Assembly: GCA_004151065.3 (NCBI GenBank) | Contig: NWUY0300019031.1 | Span: forward strand, 38,447-55,311 | From: Larix sibirica | Taxonomy: Eukaryota; Streptophyta; Pinopsida; Pinales; Pinaceae | DNA length: 16,865 nucleotides | Reading direction: 5' to 3' | In this document: piece by piece, positions 1 through 7,641 of the stretch | How the letters are laid out: each line of letters begins with the position of its first letter | How positions within the stretch are numbered: the stretch's first letter is position 1 | Program-made: the position numbers and the translations under genes | The notes under the pieces: generated by a model | What the model was told of the DNA's origin: nothing | The model's input: the letters and a program-made list of their open reading frames with translations, nothing else | Database searches by the model: none

Positions 1-701
1 GCAAAGCACTTGACTTTGCTCATGTCCTGCTTCTTCACCCCTTGTAAAGTTGGCTCTCCACATGTATCGTTCCTGCTTCTCTTTTCCTAACTCGCAAGAG
101 CAACATTCTTCTCTCTTGTTGGCCTCCAAATAGAGACTCTTGCAGAATCTCCTCTTGGATGAAGTCATCCCATAACCTCTCCCAGTCATGCAGTTTCTCT
201 TGTGCAACAATTCCTTTGACAAAGGGTGCCCATGGCTTAGTGAAGCCATTCAGAGAAATCCTCACCAACTATGGATCGGACACTGTCTCCCCAACTGCTA
301 CCAACTTATCACGAATATATGTGATCCTAGTGAGATAAGAAGTCGCAGCATCAGTCTTAGACATCTTGGTGCTTATGCACTCCTCCTTTAACACCATCTT
401 CATGTTTTGGTTATCACTTTGATATAAGTTGTCAAAGCATCTGACATCTCCTTGGATGACTTCTTCTCAACTATGTGAGGGATCAAATGATCCTTCACCG
501 TGTCTAAGATCATCCCCGTGGCCTTCACATCTTTCGAGTTGTGAGCTGCCAAGTCCTTCGGATCTGTAGCGCGATCATAGTTGTACTTGCCAACTCCCAC
601 AGCTCGTTCTCCATGAGAACCAACATGACTCTCGCCTTCTAAGGGTTGTAGTTGGAGGATCTCTCCAACTTTCCTTCATATCGTATCACTGCTGCAACCA
701 T
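1..701 (-). pseudogene. Copia-type retrotransposon gag, broken, cut by the window edge
   Basis: Gag is the capsid-like structural protein that packages LTR-retrotransposon RNA. Read on the minus strand, the fragments fall in the order expected for plant Copia gag. A likely start ATG at 699-701 leads into a KLERSSNYNP stretch (the NYxxW motif). Then come ELWE, a helical stretch with DPKDLAAHNSKDVKATGMIL (UBN2-type core), and LYQSDNQN. An ITYIRDKL segment, the LNGFTKPWAPFVKGI stretch and, at the very edge, KVKCFA (start of the CCHC zinc knuckle) complete it. The gene is dead. The Trp codon of NYxxW is a TAG stop (639-641), and a second TAG lies at 269-271. The frame shifts near 592-605, near 415-425 and between about 35 and 130. 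The rest of the polyprotein lies beyond the left edge. Family assignment is solid; the exact lineage is not determined. Confidence 0.85.
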
Positions 702-1769
702 CTTGTTGCTTGAAATGTTTGCTACCCGAACTTTGTTCATTGCTCGGATATGCAACCTACCACTTCCCGAGCCTATTTTTGCTGCCCAGATTCCTTTCTG
801 CACCTGCCCGGGGCTACCCAAGCTTGTCCTTTTTGGGACTCCCCAAAATCTGTGATGAGTTGCCCGACTTTTCTAGGCACTACCCGAAATTTTTTAGATT
901 CTACCTGAAAATTTTGTATGCCGACTCACCTTCGACGGCTACCTTCTTCCACCACCTGCGTCACCTTCCTCAGTGATTGCCTACTGCAACACGCTCGACT
1001 CCCTACTAGCGAGCAGCTGTGGCGACTGTTGCTGGTAGCTCTGCATTCCAGTCTACTCCACCCAATCCAACTCTAGCGTTACTACTTACGCCCACGTCTC
1101 CACAACCTACACTGCCAACCCTGCTGGTAATCAAAACCTCCTCTCAAGCACCTGCAAACTCTAACTCCTAGCTACTACTCTGTTACCATTGCATCCTCCA
1201 CTTTAGCTCTTGAACCTGCTACTCCCAACTCGTGCAACAATCAACATCACCCAACGCGGCATGCTCTGCATCCACTGCACAAGCCTCGACTCAGCTGTTG
1301 TTGCAACAGCCCAATCCACCGATCACTCGCCCACTGCTGCAACCCACAACTTCCACGTCCACACACACGTTCAACTCCTGCATCGGTGGCTTGTTAACTG
1401 AAAACTGCTACCTCCCGTTGCCCACCAATCTGTTAGCAGCTACAACCCACACCAAAGCTTCGGCCGTGTTCTCTCTGTCAACCTACTCCACGGCCTCTGC
1501 AAACGCATATTGCTTCAATGGCTCCATCACCCACGGTTGCAACTCTCCTGTGGACTACTCCACTCAACCCAAGCTCATACACTCAACCCACGTACACTGT
1601 TTTCTCAAACCGATCTACACCCAACCCGACTGCTTACTCATTCTTACAACATTTGTACATCATGTACGGCAATCTAACGTATGGCTACTACACTTCCCTT
1701 TCTTTTCTATTTTTTATTTCATTGTAAACCTCTTCAAAAAATGGCTCCCGGGTCAGAGCGAGACCTTCT
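702..1769 (-). mobile_element. Retrotransposon untranslated leader between PBS and gag, C-rich on the plus strand
   Basis: This is about 1.07 kb between the primer binding site and gag, long for a Copia leader. The sense (minus) strand shows no open frame. The plus strand is rich in CAAC, CCAC and ACTC words and has overlapping open stretches, the longest 1232-1798 (188 codons). Their translations are dominated by Ser, Thr, Asn, Gln and Pro, with pieces such as NPSSYTQPTYT. That plus-strand frame runs straight across the primer binding site into the LTR, so as it stands it is not a normal gene. It may be low-complexity DNA or the relic of an antisense or captured frame. I recognise no family. 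Copy 1 has A at 1037 where copy 2 has C. Confidence 0.55.
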
Positions 1770-1781
1770 GCTCTGATATCA
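1770..1781 (-). promoter_or_regulatory. Primer binding site (initiator tRNA-Met type)
   Basis: On the minus strand the sequence reads TGATATCAGAGC, one base from the usual plant Copia site TGGTATCAGAGC, which pairs with the 3' end of initiator tRNA-Met to prime minus-strand DNA synthesis. It directly follows the LTR end (TTTAACA) and is followed by AGAAGGTC. It fixes the element's orientation (minus) and its LTR boundary. Confidence 0.85.
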
Positions 1782-1948
1782 TGTTAAATTTTGCTTGATT
1801 CCTGTAATGTACCCAGCTGCCTCCTTTAACCAATGAGACCACGGGGCACTCAATTTCCATATCTGAATATATAATTTCTACCCAATCTCGTTTTTATCCA
1901 GTTTAATTCATTTTAACAGTAGAGAATAAAATGAAATGGTGACACAAA

Positions 1949-1968
1949 TTAATTCATGCATGAATTAA
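1949..1968. repeat. 20-bp perfect palindrome in the LTR
   Basis: Ten bases ending in TTCATGCA are followed by their exact complement, centred between 1958 and 1959 in an AT-rich part of U5. It contains the nested site ATGCAT. It is identical in copy 2. No function can be assigned. Confidence 0.6.
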
Positions 1969-2656
1969 CAATTTACAGGCAACACAAACATGAACACTCA
2001 TGCCAACCCAAGCAAATTACATGCATTTCAACATTTATAACAGTAAATCAAATAGCATTGATACACAAAATTAAACCATGGCATTCAGTCATACAGATAC
2101 TTATCTTTTAAATCAAATTTCTCCAATTGACTGCATGTGAAGGACGTTCCCCCCCAACCATAGGCACTGTCAAGCCAAATCTTGATTTAACAAGCCACCC
2201 CTAATCTAGGGCTATCAATTCACAAGGGCAAAGCTTTCTCAATCCCAAATATTCAATTGAATCTCTCATGCAACCCACTAGTGCCTAAACCCCCTCCACA
2301 GTTGTCCCAATCCTCAATTCTCCTTCCCCATCAACCTGCACAACGCCAAGAACAAGCTCTCGTCTCTGAGTTAACAGACCCTAGGGCAGCATCTAATTCC
2401 CTTCTGGCGCTCCAGCATAGGCTAGACAGGAAGTCTCTAAATTGGGACTCCAAGGCACACGTTGCAAGCCAAGTTTCCCTTACACCAATCTACCCCAATT
2501 AATGGCATGCAAAATTCATGTTCAGCAATGGCATCTTCATTCTCGGTTACAGTGTCCAACTATGGCTTTTCCCCAAAGGTGATGGCAAAGGAGTGGAAGG
2601 GAAATTCGAATGGTGGAGAATAATGAAGAACGAAACCCTTCTCTAGATTGAAAACT

Positions 2657-2666
2657 CCCTTTTATA
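2657..2666 (-). promoter_or_regulatory. LTR TATA box
   Basis: The minus strand reads GAGTATAAAAGGGAG, a textbook plant TATA box, about 370 bp into the LTR. Transcription would start about 30 bp downstream, near 2630, and run leftwards through R/U5, the primer binding site and gag. Upstream lies a short inverted repeat (2683-2703) carrying two CACATG/CATGTG E-box-like cores. Confidence 0.7.
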
Positions 2667-2682
2667 CTCATATTTCAGACTG

Positions 2683-2703
2683 CCATGTGGTCCCTCCACA
2701 TGG
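2683..2703. promoter_or_regulatory. 8-bp inverted repeat with E-box cores upstream of the LTR TATA box
   Basis: CCATGTGG, a 5-base spacer, then CCACATGG form a perfect inverted repeat. Each arm holds a CANNTG core of the kind bound by bHLH-type factors. It sits 17-37 bp upstream of the TATA box in transcript direction, a fitting place for an LTR enhancer element. The role is inferred from position only. Confidence 0.4.
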
Positions 2704-3033
2704 AACCACTTGTTTCTCCTCTTAATATTACCTTAGGATAATTAGCGAAGCTTAATCAAAGGAGGGATCTTAATCATCGTTTAATAACTTGGTGTAAATG
2801 GCTAAGGCTAAGAATGTAAGTTGAAGCCCTCTATCACTTTCCCACTTGTGGATTCATAGCCCCCCATCTCTTCTTCGTCGTTCTTCCCATGCAGTCATTT
2901 AGAGATTTTATGTTAAAATCAAAAATATGCATATTTACATAGTCTTGGTCATCCCGATCATTTGTTTCCAGCTTTTATCCTTTTACATAAATATTTACAA
3001 ATTTTCATTATGGGATCAAACTAGGGCATTACA

Positions 3034-3640
3034 ATTCCAGACCCAATTAACAGTCCCAAATAATTTATAGCAATCATTAACCGAAAACACACTGAGATCT
3101 AACAAATTACGCAGCAGAAATTCAACAAGAAATCACACACAATTGACACTGAGATTTATCCTGGAAAACCCCAACAGGGGAAAAACCAGCAAACAGATTA
3201 TTTTTATTAACCATAAAAATCTTGGGCTCCAGTCCTGAGATAATGGCCCACCGGGGAATACTATGACAGAAAGATAGCCTTCACACCTCAAGAACAGTCC
3301 TTCGATCTTGCTGGTCGCTAAAACCCTTGACTGGCCCTTGCTCTCCTTTCCACTGACCTTACCCCTGCACCTGCACACTTAGTTGAAAGTCTGTCTCCAA
3401 CCACTCAATGAGATATCACTCACTTTGTGTAACTATTGTGTGTCAGCTCCTCTCACCTAGACTGTCTTTTATAACATTACAATATGCAAATACCTTGGGC
3501 CAATACCATGGACCCTCTAAATCACTTTACATAAAGTAATTACAAAAGTACATCCACTTTAACAATTTATTTTACTAAAGTGAATCTCCAAGTATAAGAG
3601 TCAATAATGATGCCTTCCATCTGTTAGACACAGAACCTGT
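3034..3640 (-). mobile_element. LTR relic of a second Copia-type element (B), right end uncertain
   Basis: Read on the minus strand, this stretch has the order of a plant Copia LTR. It has a TATA box (TATAAAAG at 3466-3473), then an AATAAA polyadenylation-like signal at 3203-3208 about 260 bp further on. Next comes the GGGGTTTTCCAGGATAAATC block (rich in G and C runs, typical of the R/U5 border in such LTRs) and a TTGTGTGTGATTTCTTG stretch. Its left end is cut by, or directly joined to, the LTR of element A at 3033/3034. No clear TG start is visible on the right; somewhere near 3625-3660 is likely. It could be a solo LTR or the 5' LTR of an element whose inside lies left of element A. Calling it an LTR rests on pattern recognition, not on finding its partner. 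Confidence 0.5.
3466..3473 (-). promoter_or_regulatory. TATA box in LTR relic B
   Basis: The minus strand reads GTTATAAAAGACAG. It lies about 260 bp before an AATAAA-like signal (3203-3208), spacing that suits an LTR U3/R region. Supporting evidence only; the promoter is probably inactive. Confidence 0.4.
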
Positions 3641-4493
3641 GGAAGTACATGTCCGATACTATAAAAATCAACAAATTATTTAGCTCCAAGGTTCCTTTCT
3701 GTTGAGTTTATTATTTTAGAGCCCCTATATTTGCATCTTCTTGTTGCTACTATTAAGGTCCTTGCAACCCACACAACTTTGGTAACCTTAGGGCTTCAAT
3801 CTTCACAAATCCAAAACTTTATGTTTTGTAGGATGCAAGAAGTTAGCAACTCATCTTTGCTGGAAGTGGGGTCCAAACCCTTTGCCTTGTGGATTTTTCA
3901 TTCTTATATCTTGGTAAGGTGGACTTTGCAGAAGCAAAGAAATGGAGCATTTTGACACAGAATGGTAATTTGCTTTACCAGTAAAACTACTTAACACCCA
4001 AATTCAGCAATTGGCTTCAAGCAAAGAGACAACTTAACAGTAATTGGCTTTTCGAAACAATATCTTTGGCACAATTTAAGCTTAACTGTAATAAACTTGC
4101 TAGCCAATGGCTTTAGCGAACTCTGTTGCAACAAGTGTTAATAGCAAAGAGCACCAACATGGAACAAAACAAAACAACAAATTTACTCTTAACAACTATA
4201 GCTTTGCCTACAAGGGTTATAGTATCTCAAATTGGTGCTCTGATCAATGGCATGTGATAGTGCTTGAAATTGTTTTGCCAAATGAACATAATGCTTGCAT
4301 CTGGAGCTCTAACCAACAGCCTCAGTGTCTGAACCTGTGCTTTGGTACCAATTGTCATCTATCCTGTTCTACTATAATACAATAGTTAAGAAAATCTATT
4401 TGCTATCATCCCATATTGACCAAACCACCAACAACCGATCAGTCAAACAACAGGTTCAGTTAAAAAAGAATTCGATCTACTTATACCTTTTTC
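3641..4493. other. Non-coding stretch, no recognised feature
   Basis: About 850 bp without a credible gene; the open frames of up to 92 codons have no recognisable motif and no conserved start context. The words AATTGGCTT and TAACAGTAATTGG recur around 3990-4110, suggesting worn repeat sequence. At about 4341 the plus strand reads CTTTGGTACCAATTGTCAT, which resembles a diverged reverse complement of a Copia primer binding site next to an LTR end, but too weakly to call. Confidence 0.5.
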
Positions 4494-4564
4494 TGTGGTA
4501 CCATTTTGTGGTACCATTTTGTGATACCCATTACCTGTGTCTACTTTGATACCATTTTGTAATA
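4494..4564. repeat. Short tandem repeat, 13-bp unit GTGGTACCATTTT
   Basis: Two adjacent perfect units (to 4520) are followed by a worn third, GTGATACCCATT (4521-4532). A fourth related word, TTGATACCATTTTGT, stands at 4546-4560. The repeated core GGTACC/GATACC is close to the reverse complement of the tRNA-Met primer site, so the cluster might come from retrotransposon ends. That link is speculative. Confidence 0.55.
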
Positions 4565-5234
4565 TTCAAATTATTGTACTTGCCACTAAAGGTGTGCAAC
4601 CCAGCAATGCTTGGAGCTATAATTGTGGATTTTGGAGTTCATGTTGAATTTTAGTCCATATAATGTAGTGACAGGTAGCATTACTCCATTAGTTTTGCTT
4701 CCAAGACTTTCCTTAGATGCAGGATAGGCCCCTCCCCGTGTGTTGTGTCTGGTTAAATGGTTTATCCAGTCAATTATTCCTGAGACTCTATGATCTCAAG
4801 CTGTGACCCATAATGAATTTCAATAATTTGATCACATATAAAGAAAATTGCATAACATGTTTAAGCCCTCAAACATTAGCATCTATACAAAAAAATTGGA
4901 ACCGTATCAGGTCTAGTGTCAACTACCAAATACAAAATTTGAGAAAATTATCCCTGCAGCAATGCTTTGGCAATCTATTTTGTGCTGCTCAAAACCTCCG
5001 ATCGAGAGCATTGAAAATATTCCAAAAAAAGAATAAGATGGAATAAATGAAGATTTACACTGTACTGCAAATAGTAGGGAACTACTTTGTCTACGGAATG
5101 AGAAGTAGAACCCTTTCTATATTGTTTATGGATGCATTGCACCACCCCCTGAAAATAAAAGGCTAGTTTGTCTACATAATGAGAACCCTTTCTTTAATGA
5201 GGGTAAAAATGTTTTTTTACATCTTTTTTGGGTT
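4565..5234. other. Non-coding stretch with one imperfect direct repeat
   Basis: No gene recognised. TTTGTCTACGGAATGAGAA followed by CCCTTTCT (5086-5118, with a 6-bp insertion) recurs as TTTGTCTACATAATGAGAA plus CCCTTTCT at 5167-5193, 81 bp apart. This is an old local duplication. The rest is AT-rich and featureless. Confidence 0.5.
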
Positions 5235-5237
5235 AGA

Positions 5238-5418
5238 AATGTCCCGTTTTAGGGACACAGTTCGCACAGGTTGGGACACGTCTTGACACGGTGTCGGACA
5301 CATGTTTTGGACTTGCCCTAAAAACAGGACATGTCCAAAACACATATCCGACACCGTGTCAGGATGTGTCCGTGTCCGACATGCGGACACAGGACACTTC
5401 AGGCCTAAAGGCCATGTC
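5238..5418. mobile_element. GGACAC-rich inverted-repeat element (MITE-like)
   Basis: The core is a long hairpin: arms 5284-5312 and 5333-5361 (29 bp each, 26 paired) around a 20-base loop. The arms carry TGACACGGTGTCGGA and end in TTTTGGAC. On both sides GGACAC or its complement GTGTCC keeps recurring (about eleven GGAC/GTCC words in 180 bp), along with small palindromes such as GGACATGTCC and AGGCCTAAAGGCC. GC content is clearly higher than the surroundings. GTGTCC/GGACAC-type repeats are common in plant genomes. Whether this is a non-autonomous DNA transposon or just a palindromic relic cannot be settled here, because no clear terminal boundaries or target duplications are visible. It encodes nothing. 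Confidence 0.6.
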
Positions 5419-5548
5419 CGGTATTATAGATAAGGAACATCACCTCACAGGAACCATTCCAGTGAGTGCTTCCTTGTTTTTGGATAATCTCATAGACATA
5501 ATGACTTGTTTGGTTTTTTGAGATTCAAGGCCTCAAGGGCATGAGGAC

Positions 5549-5684
5549 CATTTATCACTATCTTTATAACCATGTCTTCATCTTTAACAAACTTGCAGTG
5601 CATGTTAATAATTAATAGTTCATTTATCACTATCTTTTCACCCTTCAAATGGTTATGTGCAGTGCATGCTAATAATTCATAGTT
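5549..5684. repeat. Diverged tandem duplication, units of 72 and 64 bp
   Basis: Both units begin CATTTATCACTATCTT and end with GCAGTGCATG, then TAATAATT and ATAGTT. The first unit (5549-5620) has 8 extra bases relative to the second (5621-5684). A third unit starts with CATTTCTCAT at 5685 and then fades. The divergence shows this duplication is much older than the 6.9-kb one. Confidence 0.7.
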
Positions 5685-5766
5685 CATTTCTCATTTAAAC
5701 TGTACACCGCAGTTTCTGATGTTTTCTCACTTTTTTCCACAGTAGCATTACGTAGGTGGAAAGCAT

Positions 5767-5831
5767 AAATGTTAAACCACTTGTTCTATTACACAGATTG
5801 AAAAATAAATATTAAACCACTTGTTCTATTA
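5767..5831. repeat. 25-bp direct repeat, 40-bp period
   Basis: The 25 bases at 5767-5791 (containing TAAACCACTTGTTCTATTA) recur at 5807-5831 with one mismatch. A 15-bp spacer separates them. No function apparent. Confidence 0.75.
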
Positions 5832-6607
5832 TGAACCTGACCAAGATCAAGGAGATAACAAAAAAGATAAATCATTCTCGGCCAACCTTTACAATCCATT
5901 TTGAGTTACAATGACAAATCTCTTACTGGTCAGTCAAATCAACAGAAATTAGCAAATGTATATCACCAGATAACCGTTATAGATTTATTTCATATATGTA
6001 TCCGTTTGATAAAGACATATGATTATGATAGGCATGAAATCCGCATTTTGTTTTCAATCTCTTTGGCAGTGGTAGGAAACCATACTTCTGAGCATTAGTG
6101 AAAAATGGGTAACTATCACTGACAAGTTGCTTCATTATTTTTTGGGTTGTTTTCCATATTTAACTAAAAACCATGACTTGGGGGAATAGATAAAGTGAGG
6201 TGATATAAAATGATAACGTTGAAACCACATGTCCCTCATTGTAATATCAGAAATGGAATAGCTCACATTCATCAGGACTTAGATTAATAGTAGTATGGAG
6301 GCTAATATTTTCCTCTCATTACAATTGTGGGAGAGGTTTGCAGACCATCCTTGACCTTACCCTGCCACTAGAATTATATATTCCTTAGCTCTTGAAATAA
6401 AACCACTCAAATGTTTTGTTTTTCTCTTCAACCATGTGCAGGTTATAGTCTCAAATGAGCTGAAAATCTCAAATACCTGGGGGTGCTGTTTTCAGATATC
6501 AAGAAATCCAATTCATTCAAATGATTATGCTAACATGAGTCTAGTTGTCATGCTCTCATCCCTGGTTTCATTCTAAGAATGCCTGCTATATCAATGCAAT
6601 GGATTAG
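5832..6607. other. Non-coding stretch, no recognised feature
   Basis: Nothing coding is supported; the longest open frame is about 65 codons with no motif. A G-rich word ACTTGGGGGAATAG at about 6177 resembles a polypurine tract, but no LTR start follows it. No repeat or RNA gene was recognised. Confidence 0.45.
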
Positions 6608-6815
6608 TTGTTAACTTGCACCAAGCTCAAGCTGGCCCACAAGGCTTATATGTTTGGAAACATCTTGTCCCACCCTCAAGCACTTAAGCAACAGTTACAT
6701 TGCTGGTACCTTGACAGGCCCAATGGGCTCATAAATGGCAAACATGTCACAAGCAGGGCAGAGAGGATAAAATCGCCTCCTCTTAACCACCCGAGCTAGA
6801 CCCAACCAATTGGCA
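6608..6815 (-). mobile_element. Possible tRNA-derived SINE relic with an A box only
   Basis: On the minus strand at 6798-6780 the sequence TAGCTCGGGTGGTTAAGAG fits a Pol III A box. It is followed by AGAGGA and, ten bases on, TCCTCT, which could pair as an anticodon-like stem. No GGTTCRA-type B box follows at the expected distance, and no A tail was identified, so this is at best a decayed head. The body further along (minus strand, about 6740 to 6608) includes GTGCTTGAGGGTGGGACAAG, which I cannot place. The third inter-copy mismatch (T6649/A13589) is in it. The left end is a guess. Confidence 0.3.
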
Positions 6816-7056
6816 ATTATTCACTTAGGCTTTAACTTTTTACCTGTTCAATCAGCAACTTAATGCAAAAGCATTAAAATCTATATTCTCCCTCTAGTAT
6901 TTCTCAACTAAAAACCCTCTTTTGGCCTTAATTTTAACCTTTGTCAGTTGTATGGCTTCAATATGGATATCATAAAGTATGTATATGATAAAAGGAAATT
7001 GTAAAGCAAAAGAGCATGCCTGAATGCAAACATAATCCTATTATTTGAAATTCATT

Positions 7057-7178
7057 GAACTTCAAGCCAAACTCCAAGCTGAATTTTAAGCCAAACTGCA
7101 AGTTGAATTTTAAGCCGATGTTCAAGCCAAACTGCAAGTTGAATTTTAAGCCGATGTTCAAGCCAAACTTCAAGCCAA
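7057..7178. repeat. 12-bp / 36-bp minisatellite, left part
   Basis: This array is built of 12-base sub-repeats ending in AAG (types CCAAACTGCAAG, TTGAATTTTAAG, CCGATGTTCAAG). They combine into two identical 36-bp units at 7091-7126 and 7127-7162, with partial units on either side. Because the unit is a multiple of 3, the minus strand is open with a periodic four-residue pattern (GLKF, NLQF, GLNI). That open frame is a by-product of the repeat, not evidence of a gene. Confidence 0.85.
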
Positions 7179-7247
7179 TTTTTTTTTTTTTAAAGGCTCA
7201 TACCTATGGAGTTTCGAACCAGTGACCTTACACAAGGAGTGCCTTAA
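7179..7247 (-). mobile_element. SINE, truncated by the duplication junction
   Basis: This is the first 69 bases of the SINE described in full at 14119-14230: the 13-T run (A tail on the minus strand), the B box (7208-7220) and half of the A box. It stops at n7248 in the middle of the A box. That is not how SINEs truncate, and it supports an artificial join. Confidence 0.6.
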
Positions 7248-7248
7248 N
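7248..7248. other. Single ambiguous base at the duplication junction (scaffold join)
   Basis: This is the only non-ACGT symbol in the window, and it sits exactly between the end of copy 1 and the start of copy 2. The corresponding bases are a308 (left flank of copy 1) and a14188 (right flank of copy 2). Some scaffolders write one n where a gap is estimated as zero or negative, so I infer that this marks an unmerged contig overlap, not a real one-base gap. Confidence 0.85.
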
Positions 7249-7641
7249 TCACGAATATATGTGATCCTAGTGAGATAAGAAGTCGCAGCATCAGTCTTAG
7301 ACATCTTGGTGCTTATGCACTCCTCCTTTAACACCATCTTCATGTTTTGGTTATCACTTTGATATAAGTTGTCAAAGCATCTGACATCTCCTTGGATGAC
7401 TTCTTCTCAACTATGTGAGGGATCAAATGATCCTTCACCGTGTCTAAGATCATCCCCGTGGCCTTCACATCTTTCGAGTTGTGAGCTGCCAAGTCCTTCG
7501 GATCTGTAGCGCGATCATAGTTGTACTTGCCAACTCCCACAGCTCGTTCTCCATGAGAACCAACATGACTCTCGCCTTCTAAGGGTTGTAGTTGGAGGAT
7601 CTCTCCAACTTTCCTTCATATCGTATCACTGCTGCAACCAT
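7249..7641 (-). pseudogene. Copia-type gag fragment (copy 2, lacks its left part)
   Basis: Identical to 309-701: likely start codon at 7639-7641, NYxxW motif with TAG in place of Trp (7579-7581), UBN2-type core, LYQSDNQN and the ITYIR stretch. The frame breaks near 7532-7545 and 7355-7365. The part towards the zinc knuckle, present at 1-308, is missing because copy 2 starts at 7249. If the duplication is artificial, this is the same gene fragment as 309-701. Confidence 0.8.

Larger units (their letters stand above)
1782..3033 (-). mobile_element. 5' LTR of Copia-type element A
   Basis: This 1,252-bp LTR has TG...CA ends: on the minus strand it begins TGTAATGCCCTAG and ends ATTTAACA, immediately before the primer binding site. 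It has a clear U3 promoter (TATAAAAGGG at 2657-2666), so about 360 bp is U3 and the remaining 870 bp or so is R plus U5. It contains a 20-bp perfect palindrome (1949-1968) and a run of seven C at about 2148. The outer flank is ATTCC (3034-3038), a candidate target-site duplication. The matching 3' LTR would lie to the left of this window. Short frames inside it are not genes. Confidence 0.8.
309..7247. repeat. Copy 1 of 6,939-bp direct duplication
   Basis: The segment matches 7249-14187 base for base at an offset of 6,940. Comparing the copies by eye, I found three substitutions (A1037/C7977, C2267/G9207, T6649/A13589) and no insertion or deletion; even the 13-T run at 7179 has the same length. 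The left limit lies inside a retrotransposon gag and the right limit inside a SINE A box, so neither end is a natural element boundary. There are no flanking target duplications and no terminal repeats. With the single n at 7248, this is best read as the overlap of two contigs that were not merged. A very recent real tandem duplication is the alternative. Confidence 0.97.

Noticed and set aside
1232-1798. 188-codon plus-strand open frame as a gene
   Set aside because: It runs antisense to the retrotransposon, across its primer site and into the LTR. It has biased low-complexity content and no recognised domain. Kept only as a finding about the leader.
3133-3378. 81-codon minus-strand open frame
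   Set aside because: It lies wholly within the LTR-like relic B, between TATA box and U5. LTRs are non-coding and no motif is seen.
4107-4385. 92-codon plus-strand open frame
   Set aside because: No recognisable motif, no coding-like composition and surrounded by repeat debris; expected by chance in this length of sequence.
6970-7173. Minus-strand open frame with GLKF/NLQF/GLNI repeats as a repeat protein
   Set aside because: The periodic peptide is a direct result of the 12/36-bp minisatellite. There is no gene structure around it.
7057-7178. CRISPR-like array
   Set aside because: The units are contiguous 12/36-bp repeats without unique spacers, in a plant nuclear context. It is a minisatellite.
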